A program made the position numbers and the translations under genes. The notes beneath the pieces are model-generated. The model had not been told where the DNA came from, ran no database searches, and was given only the letters and a program-made list of their open reading frames with translations. Below are positions 47,501 through 59,461 of a stretch of DNA of 64,000 nucleotides, in pieces (position 1 is the stretch's first letter; each line of letters begins with the position of its first letter). Source of the DNA: Pleodorina starrii (lineage: Eukaryota; Chlorophyta; Chlorophyceae; Chlamydomonadales; Volvocaceae); contig BRXU01000003.1 in the NCBI GenBank assembly GCA_030267565.1, positions 4,625,001 to 4,689,000 of the forward strand, given 5' to 3'.

Positions 47501-50500
47501 GGTATCGTCAAAACACCACACTTCCTGGTCCTCGCTCGTATCTTTACCCTCAACCATCGCTTCCCTCACTTTCCATGTAGCCTCGATCCGATGCTCTGCC
47601 TCTAGCCCGACCCCTTGACGCCTCCGTCCTTTTTGACCCCTCATCTCCTCCTTTCATCCCTCACCTCCTTTAATACCCCTCGTCTTCGTTCATTCCCCCC
47701 CTCCCGCCCTCCTGCCCTCCCGCCCTCCCGCCCTCCCCCGGTTTCAGGAGGAGGGTATCACCCAGCTGCTCCTGGCGCCCGGCCAACTGGCGGACCGCAT
47801 ACCCGGCATCAGCGGCACCCGCAACCTGTCAGACAACCTGTCGGACCTCAAGGCACAGGTGGGGGGGGGCGGGAGGAGGCGGGGGTGTGGACGGGGTAGG
47901 TGGAAGGGGCTGCTGGGCAGGGTGGGGCGGAGTGGGGTGGGCAGGAGGGGCGGTGGTGGGGCTTTGTGTGGGCCTTTCCAACCCGAAGCACCATGTCCGC
48001 GATGACACACACACACACACACACACACATCCACCGAAACACCACTCCTCCCCTCCTTGTCCCTCCCCCCCCTCCCTGTTTCATTGTTGCAAATTCACTC
48101 TTCAAACCCCCCTCCTTGTCCCTCCTTGTTCCTCCCCTCCCCCCCTCCCTCCCTCCCGCCTGCTGCATCTGCAGGTGGCCGCCAATACTCGCGGTATCCA
48201 GTTGGTGGGGGAGCTCATTCGGGAGTACGGCCTGGGGGTGGTAGCCGCATTCATGGGCCACATACAGCGCAACGCGGAGATGTCGGTGCGGGATATGCTG
48301 AGGGCCTTCAGCGAGCGACAGGTGGGCGGGTGGGTGGGTGGGTGGGTGGGTGGGTGGGTGGGTCGGTGGGGTATGACGATGGGTGATTTTACAGAGTAGG
48401 CGAGGGGGGGTGGGGGGTGGGGGGGTGTGTGTGTGAGTGGGTTGGTGGGTGGGTGAGTGGGTGTCGCTGTGCCTCCACTCCCGGAAGCCTCCTCGGATGA
48501 ACCCCACGCATCCCCACCCCCATCCCCACCCACGTCCTCATCCTCGTTCCCATCCCCGCGCTCCCCTTCCCCCAAGCGGAAGGGGAAGCAAGTGCAGGGC
48601 CTGGGTCCGTCCGTTCGCCAACGCCGCCTCCCTCCCTCCCTCCCTCCCTCCCTCCCTCCCTCCCTCCCTCCCTCCCTCCCTCCCTCCCTCCCTCCCTCCC
48701 TCCCTCCCTCCCTCCCTCCCTCCCTCCCTCCCTCCCTCCCTCCCTCCCTCCCTCCCTCCCTCCCTCCCTCCCTCCCTCCCTCCCTCCCTCCCTCCCTCCC
48801 TCCCTCCCTCCCTCCCTCCCTCCCTCCCTCCCTCCCTCCCTCCCTCCCTCCCTCCCTCCCTCCCTCCCTCCCTCCCTCCCTCCCTCCCTCCCTCCCTCCC
48901 TCCCTCCCTCCCTCCCTCCCTCCCTCCCTCCCTCCCTCCCTCCCTCCCTCCCTCCCTCCCTCCCTCCCTCCCTCCCTCCCTCCCTCCCTCCCTCCCTCCC
49001 TCCCTCCCTCCCTCCCTCCCTCCCTCCCTCCCTCCCTCCCTCCCTCCCTCCCTCCCTCCCTCCCTCCCTCCCTCCCTCCCTCCCTCCCTCCCTCCCTCCC
49101 TCCCTCCCTCCCTCCCTCCCTCCCTCCCTCCCTCCCTCCCTCCCTCCCTCCCTCCCTCCCTCCCTCCCTCCCTCCCTCCCTCCCTCCCTCCCTCCCTCCC
49201 TCCCTCCCTCCCTCCCTCCCTCCCTCCCTCCCTCCCTCCCACCCTCCCAAAATCGCTGCGGTTCCCCCCCCACCCCCCCCACAAAAACCCCCCCCGGGGT
49301 TGATGTTTCGTTCTCGCAAAATCACTCTTCACCCCCCCCCCAACCCCCCCCCTCCCCCCCTCCGCTCGTAACCCGTCAGGGCCTGCCCGACGTGGGCACC
49401 GTGTTCGCCCGGGATATCATGGACGACGGCAGCCCCATCCAGTTGACCGTCACCATCGACCGGAGGGAGGGGTCGGCGGTGTTTGACTTTGAGGGAACAG
49501 GTGACTCGGCTTACAGGGGGCACTGGAGGGAAGGAGGGAGGGTGGGACCGCAGAGGCGGCGGAGGGCTTACCCCTCATACGGCAGTCACCACTGCCTGTG
49601 AGGAGAGGGTGATGAGAGGGGGGGGCCGGGGCGGGGTGGTGGAGCAGGGTGGAGCGGGAGCAGGAGCTGGGATGGGCGGCGGGGTGAGTCAGGCCACCTG
49701 GACTGGGGTGTTTGGGGAGGTTGGCGGCATGTGGCTGGCCTCGAGGAAGGGGGGCGAAAGCCGAGCCAAGCAGCCGCGACTGCACAAAGCTGGACTTGTC
49801 GTACCATCACCACCACCCCCTTCCCCCCCTCCCCCCCGCCCACCCGTCTGCAGGCCCCGAGGTGTACGCCAACCACAACGCCCCCCCCGCCGTCACCTAC
49901 TCCGCCATCATATACTCGCTGCGCTGCATGGTGCACACCGACATACCACTAAACCAGGTGCGGGGTGTGTGGGGGCGGGTGGCTGCGTGGCTGCATGTGG
50001 GGGCGTGTGTGCATGTGTTTGCCGCTGTGTGTTGATAGTGGCGATCCGCGGGACCACGAGCGAGGTCGTCCACATCAGCTCGTCCCATCAGGATCCCGTG
50101 TCACGATCTCGTCGTACTTTTCAACTGGATCTGTCCTCGACCGGGTGTCACTTGAGACACCAGGTTCGCAGTGCGCTGCTGCGCTGCAGTGCAGTGCAGC
50201 CGCGGCCCGCCGCCCGCCGTCTCGCCCCCTCGCTCCCCTAAAACAAATTGTATTCGCACAACTCTCTCGCCCTCTCTCCCCCTTCTCTCCCCCTTCCCTC
50301 CCCTGCCCGCCCCTCCTCTGCCCGCCCCTCCCCTCCCGGTCCCCAGGGCTGCCTGGCCCCTATCTCAGTGCGCATTCCGCCCGGCTGCATCCTCAACCCC
50401 TCGGACACCGCCGCGGTGGTGGGCGGCAACGTGCTGACCAGCCAGAGGGTCACGGACGTGGTGCTCAGGGCCTTCGAGGCGGCGGCCGCGTCGCAGGTAA

Positions 50501-52092
50501 ATGACAAGCCACACACAGCCGCACACAACCACACACACAGCCACACAGAGGCGGGCACACACCCAGGCAGACCCAGCTGAGGCTAGACCGAAAGCGAAGT
50601 CAGTCGCGCCAACCATCATAATCATCATGCACTTTCCACACCCACACCCCGTCACCGGGAAACCCCCCCCACCACCACCGGGTTCAGGATCGCCCCCGCG
50701 CCGATGACCCCCACCCCCTAAACCTGCCACCCGCAAAATCCCCCTGCTCCACCCAATCCTCAAACCACTCACACACCCCTCCTGCCAGGGCTGCATGAAC
50801 AACTTCACCTTTGGCGACGAGCAGATGGGCTACTACGAGACCATCGCGGGCGGCGCGGGCGCGGGTCCGGGCTGGTCGGGTCGCAGCGGCGTGCACAGCC
50901 ACATGACCAACACGCGGATCACCGACCCGGAGATTCTGGAGAGGCGCTACCCGGTGGTGCTGCACGCCTTCAAACTGCGGCCGGGATCGGGCGGCGAGGG
51001 CTGCTGGCGGGGAGGCGACGGAGTGATACGGGAGGTGCGACGGCCCGGGAGGACGGAGTGTCGCGTGGAGGGCGGTGCAGTGCGGTGCAGTGCCGTGCAG
51101 CGCCGTACTAGGTTGTCACATGTCGTATTGATGTCGCGTCCGTCCGCTCGATTGTGCAAGTGGATGCGCGAGTGCGTGCGTGTGAGGTTGTGTGCGTGCG
51201 CCACCACCCACTCCAGATGATCCCGCCTGCGGTTCACCGCAACCGGAGAAGCAGCAGTCCCCGCCCCCCTCCTTCACTCCTTCCCACCCTGGGGCCATCG
51301 CCGCATGTCCGCGTGTGCGTGTCTCCTTCTCCTCCTCCTGATGTGGGGTGCTGGTGGTGGTGGTGCTGATGCTGCTGTTGCAGGTCGAGGCGCTTCGGCC
51401 GCTGTCAGCGGGCATCTTGTCGGAGCGCCGGGCGGTGCGGCCGTTCGGGCTGCTGGGAGGCGGCGCTGCGGAGCCCGGACTCAACCTGCTGATACGTCGC
51501 AACGGCCGCACCGTGAACCTAGGTAGGTCCGCACCCACTCACCCACCCACCCACCCACCCGCCCTGGCTCTAGCCCCACACACTCAAATCACCGCAACCC
51601 ACCGCACCGCACCGCACTGCACCGCACTGCACTGCACCTCCCAAGCAAAGCCCGACGACGTCCCCGAAACCCCACCGGGACGCTGCTGCCCGACAGCCGC
51701 CGCTCATCCAGACTCTAGCCGGGGGCCCCCCCGCCCCGCCCCCCGGGACACGGAGTGCCATGCACAGTTACATAAAGGACCCCACTGAGCCCCTTTCTGT
51801 TCCCCTTTCTGTTCCGATACGGATGTTGGTGCTGCTGCTGCTGCTGCTGCTGTGCTGGGCCGGGTGGCGCTGCGCAGGCGCGAAGGCGACGGTGCAGTTG
51901 GAGGCGGGAGACCGACTGCGCATCCTGACGCCGGGCGGGGGCGGCTACGGGCCGCCGGGAGCGGACGAGGCGGCGGCGCACTCGCTCAAGCGGCGGCGCG
52001 CGGGTGGCGAGGGGGGTGAGGGCGGCGAGGTGCGGCGTGTGGCTCTCAAGGGCAGTGTGGAGGAGTACCGCAGGAACCAGGAGACCGTGTGA
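36261..52092 (+). CDS. OXP1: 5-oxoprolinase, ATP-hydrolysing
   Basis: Twenty-six exons: 36261-36320, 36445-36476, 36625-36710, 37304-37464, 37699-37841, 38279-38378, 38888-39001, 39272-39418, 39859-39910, 41077-41168, 41593-41694, 42176-42370, 42923-43022, 43343-43550, 44006-44168, 44392-45153, 45659-45962, 46231-46313, 47748-47858, 48175-48321, 49380-49500, 49854-49957, 50347-50496, 50789-51034, 51384-51522 and 51878-52092; 1378 aa against about 1290 for animal enzymes. The enzyme opens 5-oxo-L-proline to L-glutamate using ATP, recycling a glutathione breakdown product, normally in the cytosol. The N-half is hydantoinase-A-like: [51 protein letters not shown] and [13 protein letters not shown]. 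The C-half is hydantoinase-B-like: [55 protein letters not shown] and [15 protein letters not shown]. Extra length comes from Ala/Gly/Pro insertions in exon 16 and an Asp/Gly insertion in exon 17. Introns hold long satellites and copies of elements A, B and C. Confidence 0.97.
38423..38698 (+). repeat. 7-bp satellite (TTCCCAG)n, about 39 copies
   Basis: An almost perfect 276-bp array in oxoprolinase intron 6. One unit near 38681 carries a C for a T. Antisense translation gives a spurious GNWELGT repeat. Confidence 0.97.
40171..40200 (+). repeat. dispersed element C, copy 1
   Basis: TATAAAGGAGCATATCACTC then CCTGACCCC, in oxoprolinase intron 9, shared with copy 2 at 45561. Confidence 0.75.
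42044..42090 (+). repeat. dispersed element B, copy
   Basis: CCGCTAACGCCATCTCCGTC then CCTTCGCCGCGGTAAATA, in oxoprolinase intron 11, followed by T-rich then C-rich runs. It is closely like the 63381 copy. Confidence 0.7.
43957..43981 (+). repeat. dispersed intronic element A, copy 4
   Basis: GGCCTATACGTGGATAACCC is identical to copy 1 over 20 nt. It lies in oxoprolinase intron 14, 24 nt before the acceptor of the exon at 44006. Confidence 0.7.
45561..45590 (+). repeat. dispersed element C, copy 2
   Basis: ATATAAGGAGCATATCACTC then CCTGACCC, in oxoprolinase intron 16, 68 nt before the acceptor. Confidence 0.75.
46314..47250 (+). repeat. 22-bp G-rich minisatellite
   Basis: Degenerate tandem copies of a 22-bp unit (GGGGTCTGGGGTGGAGTGGG plus GT) fill about 0.9 kb of oxoprolinase intron 18. 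Stretches of pure GGGGT and longer G-runs interrupt the regular units. Open frames over 400 codons here are artefacts. Confidence 0.97.
48605..48632 (+). repeat. element B fragment at the start of the CCCT array
   Basis: CCGTTCGCCAACGCCGCCTC matches the first part of element B as seen at 63380; the CCCT array takes over where the element would continue TCCGTCCC. Confidence 0.5.
48629..49241 (+). repeat. (CCCT)n array, about 153 copies
   Basis: A pure tetranucleotide array of about 613 bp in oxoprolinase intron 20 (48322-49379). The minus strand is (AGGG)n. It produces false 260-400 codon frames (PPSL or REGG repeats) on both strands. Confidence 0.98.
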
Positions 52093-52112
52093 GCGGGGGA
52101 TGGACTGGGGGA

Positions 52113-52151
52113 CTGGCGGGGACTGGCGGGGACTGGCGGGGACTGGCGGGA
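52113..52151 (+). repeat. 10-bp tandem repeat GACTGGCGGG, 4 copies
   Basis: A short array in the oxoprolinase 3' untranslated region, just after the stop codon. Confidence 0.9.
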
Positions 52152-52698
52152 GGGATGTGACCGGATGTGACCGGAGCGGATCGGCGCGGCGGCGGCGGGG
52201 GGGGCAAGGCCTCTGCATCGGCCAAAAGGCATGGGTGACGACGGTACATGTTCAGTTCGCCGGTGTACAGTGTAGCCAAAGGGATCCCGGGTACGTGTTG
52301 ATGCCGTGAGGAGCTTGATGGAGGGCGCTTCCGTGGCGCGGGCAGAGGCTCGTAGTTGGTTTCGGGGGTGAGGTGACCCACATGTGAATGTCCGCGTGCC
52401 GCGGTGCGATGAGCTGAATTGAGGACGGCTGAGGCGGGCCGGTAAGAGTCCGGCGCATCCGGCGCATCCGGCGTCGTTGTGGTATCTCGTGGCGAGAGGT
52501 GTCGGGGCCGGCAAGGCGGGGAGCAGGAGGGCGCCTGCAGGTGTGCGCTTTCCTTTTCTTGCAGGACAGGGCGGGACAGGACACAAGAGCCCAAGTAAAG
52601 CTTTTGCTGTCAGGCGTGGCGGTCGGGCTTTGGAGAGGGCCCCAAAGCGAACCTCTCAAGCTGGAACATCTCGAGTTGCTAGCTGACTCACCCTGTCG

Positions 52699-52703
52699 TG
52701 TAA
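52699..52703 (+). terminator. TGTAA poly(A) signal of the 5-oxoprolinase gene
   Basis: The first TGTAA after the stop, giving a 3' untranslated region of about 620 nt. Confidence 0.55.
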
Positions 52704-55700
52704 AATCCGTGGGAGGCATTGACACGGTGGGGCGGCGCGATGGGGTCATATCCGTTACAGTGCACGTGGGGCGGGATTCGAATCCTCAAGAAGGGGCCGG
52801 GGAGGTGCCGCGACAGCGTCTCTTGGGCGGTGCGAGCCCTTCATCAAAGCATCCTACGTGGCTCGCTCTGCGTCCGTGCGGCCAAAACATTGCGCCAGTT
52901 TCTGCGGTGGGTGCAGCAGTGTCCAACTGCCCACTGGTCGCAAAGAAACCCGAAGGGGTGCGCGGCTCGCATAAATAGTACACCAGCAGATCAGCGCCCG
53001 GCTGCCAGGGCTTTGGGAGGCGCGTGTCGTTCGCCTCTGGTCTTGTGTCCTAGACATTTGAGCGTCGCGCGTCGCGCCCTGCCAAGATGTCTACGGCACA
53101 AGAGGCGCAATCTGGATGCTCTAAATGCCCGTGGCCAGGAGCGGCCTGCCTTCAAAAGTCGCGGCACTCTCCAGACCCCCCAACCCCCGAGGACCAACAC
53201 CACGGCGGTCATGAGTCGCAACCTACCAGCAACAACAACAACAACCATAAAGCAAGAACAAGGGGATCTAGCGAAAAAAACCACTCCGCCAAAGCAAACC
53301 TGAAGAAATCATACGATACGGCTTGATATACTAAGTTGCGGATACTACCGTAATAAGGTGCACTACGTATCAAAGTCAAAGCAGCAACCATTATCTTATT
53401 ATGCAAATCAAAATGCGCACAATTCAAAGGGCCACGCGGCGTCGTGGGGTAGCGAGCGAGCCGAGCCCGCAGGCGAGAAAGGAAGCGTGTTGGCCGGGAC
53501 CCTCCCGCGCAGCACCACCTCGCTCCCACAAACCGACCTCTTCCCCCCTGCTACCCATGCCATGACAGGACTCAGTTCGAAATACCGATATCAATTGCGC
53601 GAGAAAAAGAAACAAACTACAGCAGCAGTGCGGTCAGATCGCAACTTGAGGGGCATCACACACCACGCAACCGGACTTCCGCCGTCCCGCTCGGACACGA
53701 CTTTTTCCTCCACACCAACTGTGCCGTGGACTGGTCGCGGTGGTGGTGCGGCCGACTGGCCGCGGCGGTGGTTAACGACTCGAGCCCACGCCGAAAAACT
53801 ATCCGCCAAGGCCAATGAAAATGACTGGGAGGCTGCAACTTCTCTCACCGGGCCCAACTCTGTCTCCTGAAGGGAAAGGGTGATGGCACCGCGTGGCCTG
53901 CGGGCACACTTCTCTCCACCGGACAACACGGCGAGCACCGCGTCGTCAGGCTCCGTGCCTCGGTGCCACCCCGCAGCGTTCAAAGGATCCACGCCGCACA
54001 CGGCCCTGCTCGCCCGGTCAAGACCTCGTCATACCCCTGCTCGTCATCATCCCTGACCTGACATCTTTCCAATAGACTCTCGACGGCGGGCCGACCTAGT
54101 CACAAACCCGCAATGCAGAATGGTGTAAAGCGCGGCTGCGGCCGCTAGCGGGGGCGAGACCTAAAACTATGCAATGCGATGCCAGATGCCCACATCCTAC
54201 ATTCAAACAAAAGAGAACCGGGTGCCAAGGATCAAGGGACAGGTCAAAGAGACACGACGCTCCCAATCAGCGGCGCAGGGAAGCAATCGCCGGAGCTAAC
54301 GTGTTGAGCGTTCAGCCGCCCGCACCCCACCCACCCACCCACATACACACACTCACTAAGCAGCAACAACATTTCCCACCCCTTCACGGCAGCTCCTCTT
54401 AACCTCTTCCACGTCTCCCTCATCTCCCACTCTCGCTCTATTGCGCTCTTGCATGTCATCGTCCCTCCCTCGCAAACGTACGTGCGCTTCACACGACCCG
54501 ACCCGACCAGAGCAGAGCGGACGCCAGCCCGGGCCTCATGCCGCAACCGGCGCATGGGCGTCAGCCACAACCCAACCCAACCAAACGTGTCGTACGGACC
54601 TGACCCTCGGCGTAGCCGACCGGGCCGTTCTCTCCTGATGCTTTATTTCAGAAGCTGTAACAGAGTAACACCCGCTGTCGACTGTCGCTCACTCCGGACA
54701 CCACAAAATCCACACCAGGCAGATCCGGATCCGCTCCTCATAGATCTCATCTTCATGCGATTGCGCTTAGTAGGCCTAGTAGGCCTAGGCCCGTAACACC
54801 GTCATCTTGATAGTGCGCCGCCGCTCCTGCGTCAAAAGCGAACCCTACAGAGAAGGGTGCAAGGCAAGGTCCCTCCAGATGTGGGGCCGCGCCGCGCCGC
54901 CCCGCCGCGCCACACCGCCACCCCAGCATCCACGGCACGCCCCCAAACGGGCGCGGTCTCGCGCCCTCTGCCGCCCCCGACTCGTTGACCGCGCGTCCAG
55001 ACGACGACGACGAGTAAGCAGTCCAGCCACATCGTCAGGCAGGGCGCAGTCAGGCGGAAGGGCGATGCAAGCCTCCCACGACTCGAATCAGACACCAGTC
55101 ATCAATCAGGCAGAGAATAATGGTACAATGCCACCAAACACACCGCATAGCGAACCAAGTTCTTTTTAAGCCAGGGCTGGCTGCGCTTCCCAATGGCAGC
55201 CACCAGCAGCTGCACCGCCGCACCGTGCGGGGTTCGATGCACGGTACAGCGGTCGCAGCGCCCGGGCCACCAATGGAGCAGCAGTCGCAAACTAATTAAG
55301 CAATGGTGGTTGAAAGATCGAAATGGGCGCATAGTTAACCGGCGCACAAGCCGGTTCTTTCATACCCAAAACGTATGGTGAAAATATTGTACATGGGGGA
55401 TCGTAGGGCTCTCCGGAGCCTGTAGTACGCCACCGACCGAAACGTGGCGCCATTCCTGTTCAGGCAGACTGCAAGATAAACCCACCAACAAACGTTGTTC
55501 GTGCCGCGGGCGCGCATTCAGATCCACCCAGGTCTCCAGACACCGCACTGCAGCATTTCCTCAAGAGCATCCAACAGCACGAGATCGCAATCGCAATCGG
55601 TTCGGGTCTCGCGCCATGCTGCGCCTGGACGCAAACCTCCTCCACTGCACGGGCCACCAGCATAAATCCCACGTTCCCACCCCATCGACGCAGCCGCATA

Positions 55701-56166
55701 GTCCACAATTCACCCCGCCAGAGACCCCAAGCTGCGGTGCTCCACCAGCACGCCTCACCTCAACGCCCGTCTTGCATCCATAGATGCGCCAATTCATCCA
55801 AAGCAGGGACTGCCTCAAGCCGGGATCCGTATAGCCTTGTGAGCAGCCCTCCACTGCACAGCTCTTAGCGCGCGACCGCCCCCTCTGCGGGGCTCCGACA
55901 AAATAACGACACATAACAAACCGCCTCTGGCGAGTACAGCCGTAAGCCTGCCACGGCAGGCGGGTCCAGGGCGCTCCTCCCTAGCACCCTTGCCGTGCCA
56001 GGCCGCCGACTCGTAAGCCGACGTGGCTCTCCACATGCACACAGGCAGGCAGGAGCCGCAATCTCTTCATTCCACCTCCGAGCAGCTCCGTGTGTCGAGC
56101 TCCCAACAACGCGCGGACACGGCCCTCTGGCCGTGCATCGTCCTGCAGCTGCTCCCACTCCTGCCG
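52704..56166. other. gene-poor region between convergent genes
   Basis: No conserved domain or convincing exon chain on either strand. It must hold the 3' untranslated region of the GATA gene; no minus-strand TGTAA was seen. Plus-strand TGTAA motifs occur at 54124 and 54656 without an associated gene. The longest frames, such as 53358-53870, show no recognisable features. Confidence 0.45.
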
Positions 56167-58476
56167 CTACTGCTGCTGTTCCTGCTTGATAATGGCCTCG
56201 CTACGCGCTGCCACCCTCCCAACCGGCGCTGCCGCCGCCGCTGCGGGGCGCAGATCCGACAGCACGTCCCGCAGGCGATACCTGTCCGCCACCGCGCGCG
56301 CCTCCTCCGCCAGCTGCTGCGAGGCCGCCGCCGCCTGCTCGTGCGCGCTGGTGGCCGCCTGCCGGTGCTCGGCAACCACCGCGCTGACCGCCTCGCACTG
56401 CACGTTGGCCTGGTGCAGCTGCAGGCAAGCGCGCTGGAAGTCGAGCTGCAGCTTCAGGAGCACCTCGTAATCTTTGGCTGACACGGCCGGCAGCGAAGGT
56501 AGTGACAGGGGGAGGACGGGCAGAGCCACCGGAACCGGCAGGGCATAGAGCGGCGAAGAGGACGCGGCGGTGGAGGCGGAGGCGCTGGGCATTGTCGTCG
56601 CCGGCGCTGGCGCAGACGGGATCGGCGCGCTGCCGAGAAAGGCGGGGACTGTCTGCAGAAGGGCGAGCGCGTTGCCGCCGACCTGTGGCTCCTCCACGCT
56701 CCCGTGATGCTGCTGCTGCAGCAGCGAGGCGCTGTTGTCCGATGCCTTGACCCGTTGGGAAGCTAGGAGCTCATTCTCGGGCGCATCCTGCACACGAGGA
56801 GGTTGGGTTCGACGAGGACTCAGAAGTCGGCCGGCTAGACTGCTGCCAAGGCACATAGCACTGGACGAACTTTGCAAGGAAGGGTGTGGAGGCAGGTGTA
56901 ACCTGTGTATGCTTTGGGTTCGCCTGCGTATGCGGCCGGGTTCTAGGCATGAGGCCGGCTGAGGAGTTCAGGCCTCTCAGACAGAGCTGAAAACCGGACA
57001 GAGCTCAAGCCAGGCCTTTGACCACCGACGGTCCATCATCGCCGGAACACCGTCAACGCCGAAACTACACATCAGGTACATGAAAGCACCGGCTTGGTCC
57101 TTTGTTAGCACCACCTTTCATACCACTACGTGGGACAAGTCCCGACCGCGACACGCACCTCCGAGGAGGAGAACGACGAGCCTGCCATCCAGGGCCCCAC
57201 CAAATGCGGCGGCGCCGTGGTAACCTTGCGCCGCTTGGGGCCGCTGCCGTCCTCAGTCTCGCCGCTCTCTAAGCCCGGCGCTTCTTCTTCTTCATAGAAG
57301 TAGTAGAAGTCGTCCGAGCGGTGCACGGGCTGCACATGCCGGCGCGTGTTGTGGCCGTGATGCTGCTGATGCTGTTGGGTCTGTCGGTGGTGATCCAGGG
57401 GACAGTCGCTGCCAACGCCCGAAAGGCCGCCGGCGCTGCGCTGTACTCCCGCAAAATAGAGCAGGTCGTACGCCGCGCTCTCGTCCTCATTGCAGCTCTC
57501 CTCCACTTCGTGCTGCAGCAGCTGCTGTTGCCGCTGTCCCTGCTGCTGCTGCTTGACGGGCATCGCCGTCGCCCAGTCAACCTCGGTCTCATCGCTCGAG
57601 TGCTCCGAGCCCGACGTGACTCCGAAGGGCAACTCGTCAGACTCCATGGTAGGCGCCTGCATGTGCGGGGTAAAACGCGCGCAGATGACACGAATGAAGG
57701 GGAAGCACTGAGACGGGTACACTCCCGACGCGGCATCGTTGAAACGGTTGCGGTGTATACTGCATGGATTGAACGGAACACAAAAACCTACATCGTAAAT
57801 GGTTACCGTAATATGCAGGCAACGCAGCGAGGAGGCAGTAAGCCACTTTGCAGGACCAACTGCAGGCAACAGGCGAAACTCGTGCCCTGTGCCGCGATCG
57901 AAAATGGTGGGTGTTATCGCACCTGCAGAGCTACACGGGATGCCGTGCGCCTGCGCGCTTGTACAGCTGCCACGGGCGCAGTTGGGATGCTGCCAACCGT
58001 TGCCGCCTGCTGCTTTCGCAACAAGCGCTGACGACGGACTCCACACGCGTTGCACAGCGTCTTGGGACCTGTCGATGCAAGGGGAGACACAAAATTGAAC
58101 TCAGGGAAGGTCATGAAGACGCACACGGCCCGTAGAATACGCATATCAGCCAACTTACCCTTGGGTCCTTCGCGCCACTGTGGCGTCGACGTTGCGCCGC
58201 ATTCAACGCAGCAGCGCATGCCTTTGCGATTTGCCTGCGCGCCAAGAAGGCGTAATAGCGTCAAGTAGAGTGACGGAGGGCATGCACATGTCAACAAAAC
58301 AACAGTAATAAGCCAACGTGCACAGGCTGCCCCATTCCCTGACCGCATTTCAAGTGCACGTTGGAGTTAGGAAGCTAGGCTTGACTCACCAAATCAAGGA
58401 CGGCATCGTTGAGCGCCGGCTGCGTCTTGTTGGCCGCCGTCACCAAGGCGGCCGCACGCCGCTTGTTCCCGCGCAT
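56167..58476 (-). CDS. GATA-type zinc-finger transcription factor
   Basis: Five minus-strand exons: 58390-58476, 58159-58234, 57923-58068, 57159-57656 and 56167-56787; 475 aa. One plant-type GATA finger, CX2CX18CX2C (Cys 38, 41, 60 and 63), reads CVECGATSTPQWREGPKGPK then TLCNACGVRRQRLLRK; an intron splits it after GPKG. A basic tail (KRRK in exon 4) could be a nuclear signal. Exon 4 has poly-Gln, His and acidic runs. The last exon ends in a helical, Ala/Gln-rich segment (DYEVLLKLQLDFQRACLQL and following) likely to form a coiled coil for dimerisation. It should bind GATA sites in the nucleus; targets are unknown. The start is uncertain: the frame stays open upstream of the ATG at 58476 to a possible acceptor about 27 nt away, so an additional 5' exon may exist. 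Confidence 0.85.
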
Positions 58477-58624
58477 TCCTTCTATGTATAATTGAGACTA
58501 GTGATAGGATTAGGCGTCGTTGCGCCTTTTGGGATCTAAGTAAAAGATATAGGCCTTCTCGCCGGAGTACTTCTGCTAACCACGTCCCTAACCCGTAGTC
58601 ACTATGTTGTAATCTGCCGGCGTG

Positions 58625-59033
58625 ATGTACGCTCGGTCATTTGGCAGAGGCGTTCGGCAATGCCGGAGGTCCACATGCTGCTTCGGCGTGGCGTACGTTG
58701 CGTCCAGGTTGCCGGGCGAAGGAGTAAGAGACAGTACCTGAAGATCAAGGGAAATTAAGCAAGCTCAGTCGGTTGCCGATAGCTCAGATCGGCTATGAAG
58801 CCAACGAAAAGTGCGAGTCGGCACGACGCGAACTGCTGACGGCGATTCAAATGCACGAAGAGGACGTAAGACGCTCTAAGTATTATGAGCTCGCATACAC
58901 ACACCCAAGCAAGGGCAAGGCTGCGCAGGCTTCGCTGCACGACCCTCTCAACTTCAGCCGATTGTCCCAAACCCTACCTGACCAAGAAGACCAGAGCCCG
59001 AACAAGCGGACTAGAGCAGCTCCAGTAGCGTGA
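58625..59033 (+). CDS. possible small hydrophilic protein
   Basis: A two-exon model: 58625-58723 (MYARSFGRGV..., 33 aa) and 58788-59033, joined by a 64-nt GTAAGA...CAG intron in phase 0. The second exon reads IGYEANEKCESARRELLTAI then QMHEEDVRRSKYYELAYTHP and ends TRAAPVA. Its charged, varied composition differs from the arginine/alanine-rich chance frames nearby, which is the main support. No domain is recognised and no TGTAA follows, so it may instead be the end of a longer gene or spurious. Its start lies only about 150 nt from the GATA start, in divergent orientation. Confidence 0.35.
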
Positions 59034-59461
59034 TCAGCCAAGCCGCAATAAGCCTAACGTTGGTGCAGAGCAACAGGTCGCCTGTCCTTTCTCGAGGTTC
59101 AACTACGGGCAGCGTAAGAGTTGTGCAAATGCACAGGCGTTGCAGAGTAGAAAGCTCACAGTTTCTGTAGCAGAAAGCGTGTCTAGTCAAGTCTTTAAAT
59201 TACTCGACAGAATTCTGAGGTCGGCCTTTTTATAGCAGTGCCGTAGACGCTGTACTGCATCTCTCGTTTACCCTGAGGCCCAAGGCCACAGTCTAGACAT
59301 CAGATGAATCGTAACTGCAATCCCTTGTTCCACCGGACCGAGGTCCGTTCCATATGGCTTTCTCTGCGCCGCCCCACGGCATTCCATTCATTAGGGAAGT
59401 GGTTGCCAGCAGCTTGGAAGCTCCATTCACACATTCTTAGTGTAGATTCTTGATATCTACA
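59034..59461. other. intergenic, upstream of the RNA helicase
   Basis: An AT-richer gap of about 430 nt. TTTTTATAGC at 59227-59236 could be a TATA-like site but is about 230 nt from the ATG; no other element was identified. Confidence 0.35.

Noticed and set aside
46065..47605. Three overlapping open frames of over 400 codons rich in Gly, Val and Trp
   Set aside because: They come from the 22-bp minisatellite; all frames are open because the unit lacks stop triplets.
48102..49371. Open frames of 260-400 codons encoding REGG or PPSL repeats on both strands
   Set aside because: They are translations of the CCCT array, whose 4-bp unit never produces a stop in several frames; the region is an intron.
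52768..52785. tRNA-like T-arm (GGATTCGAATCC), and a similar GATTCGAGCC near 25815
   Set aside because: No matching acceptor, D or anticodon stems could be placed at the right distance on either strand.
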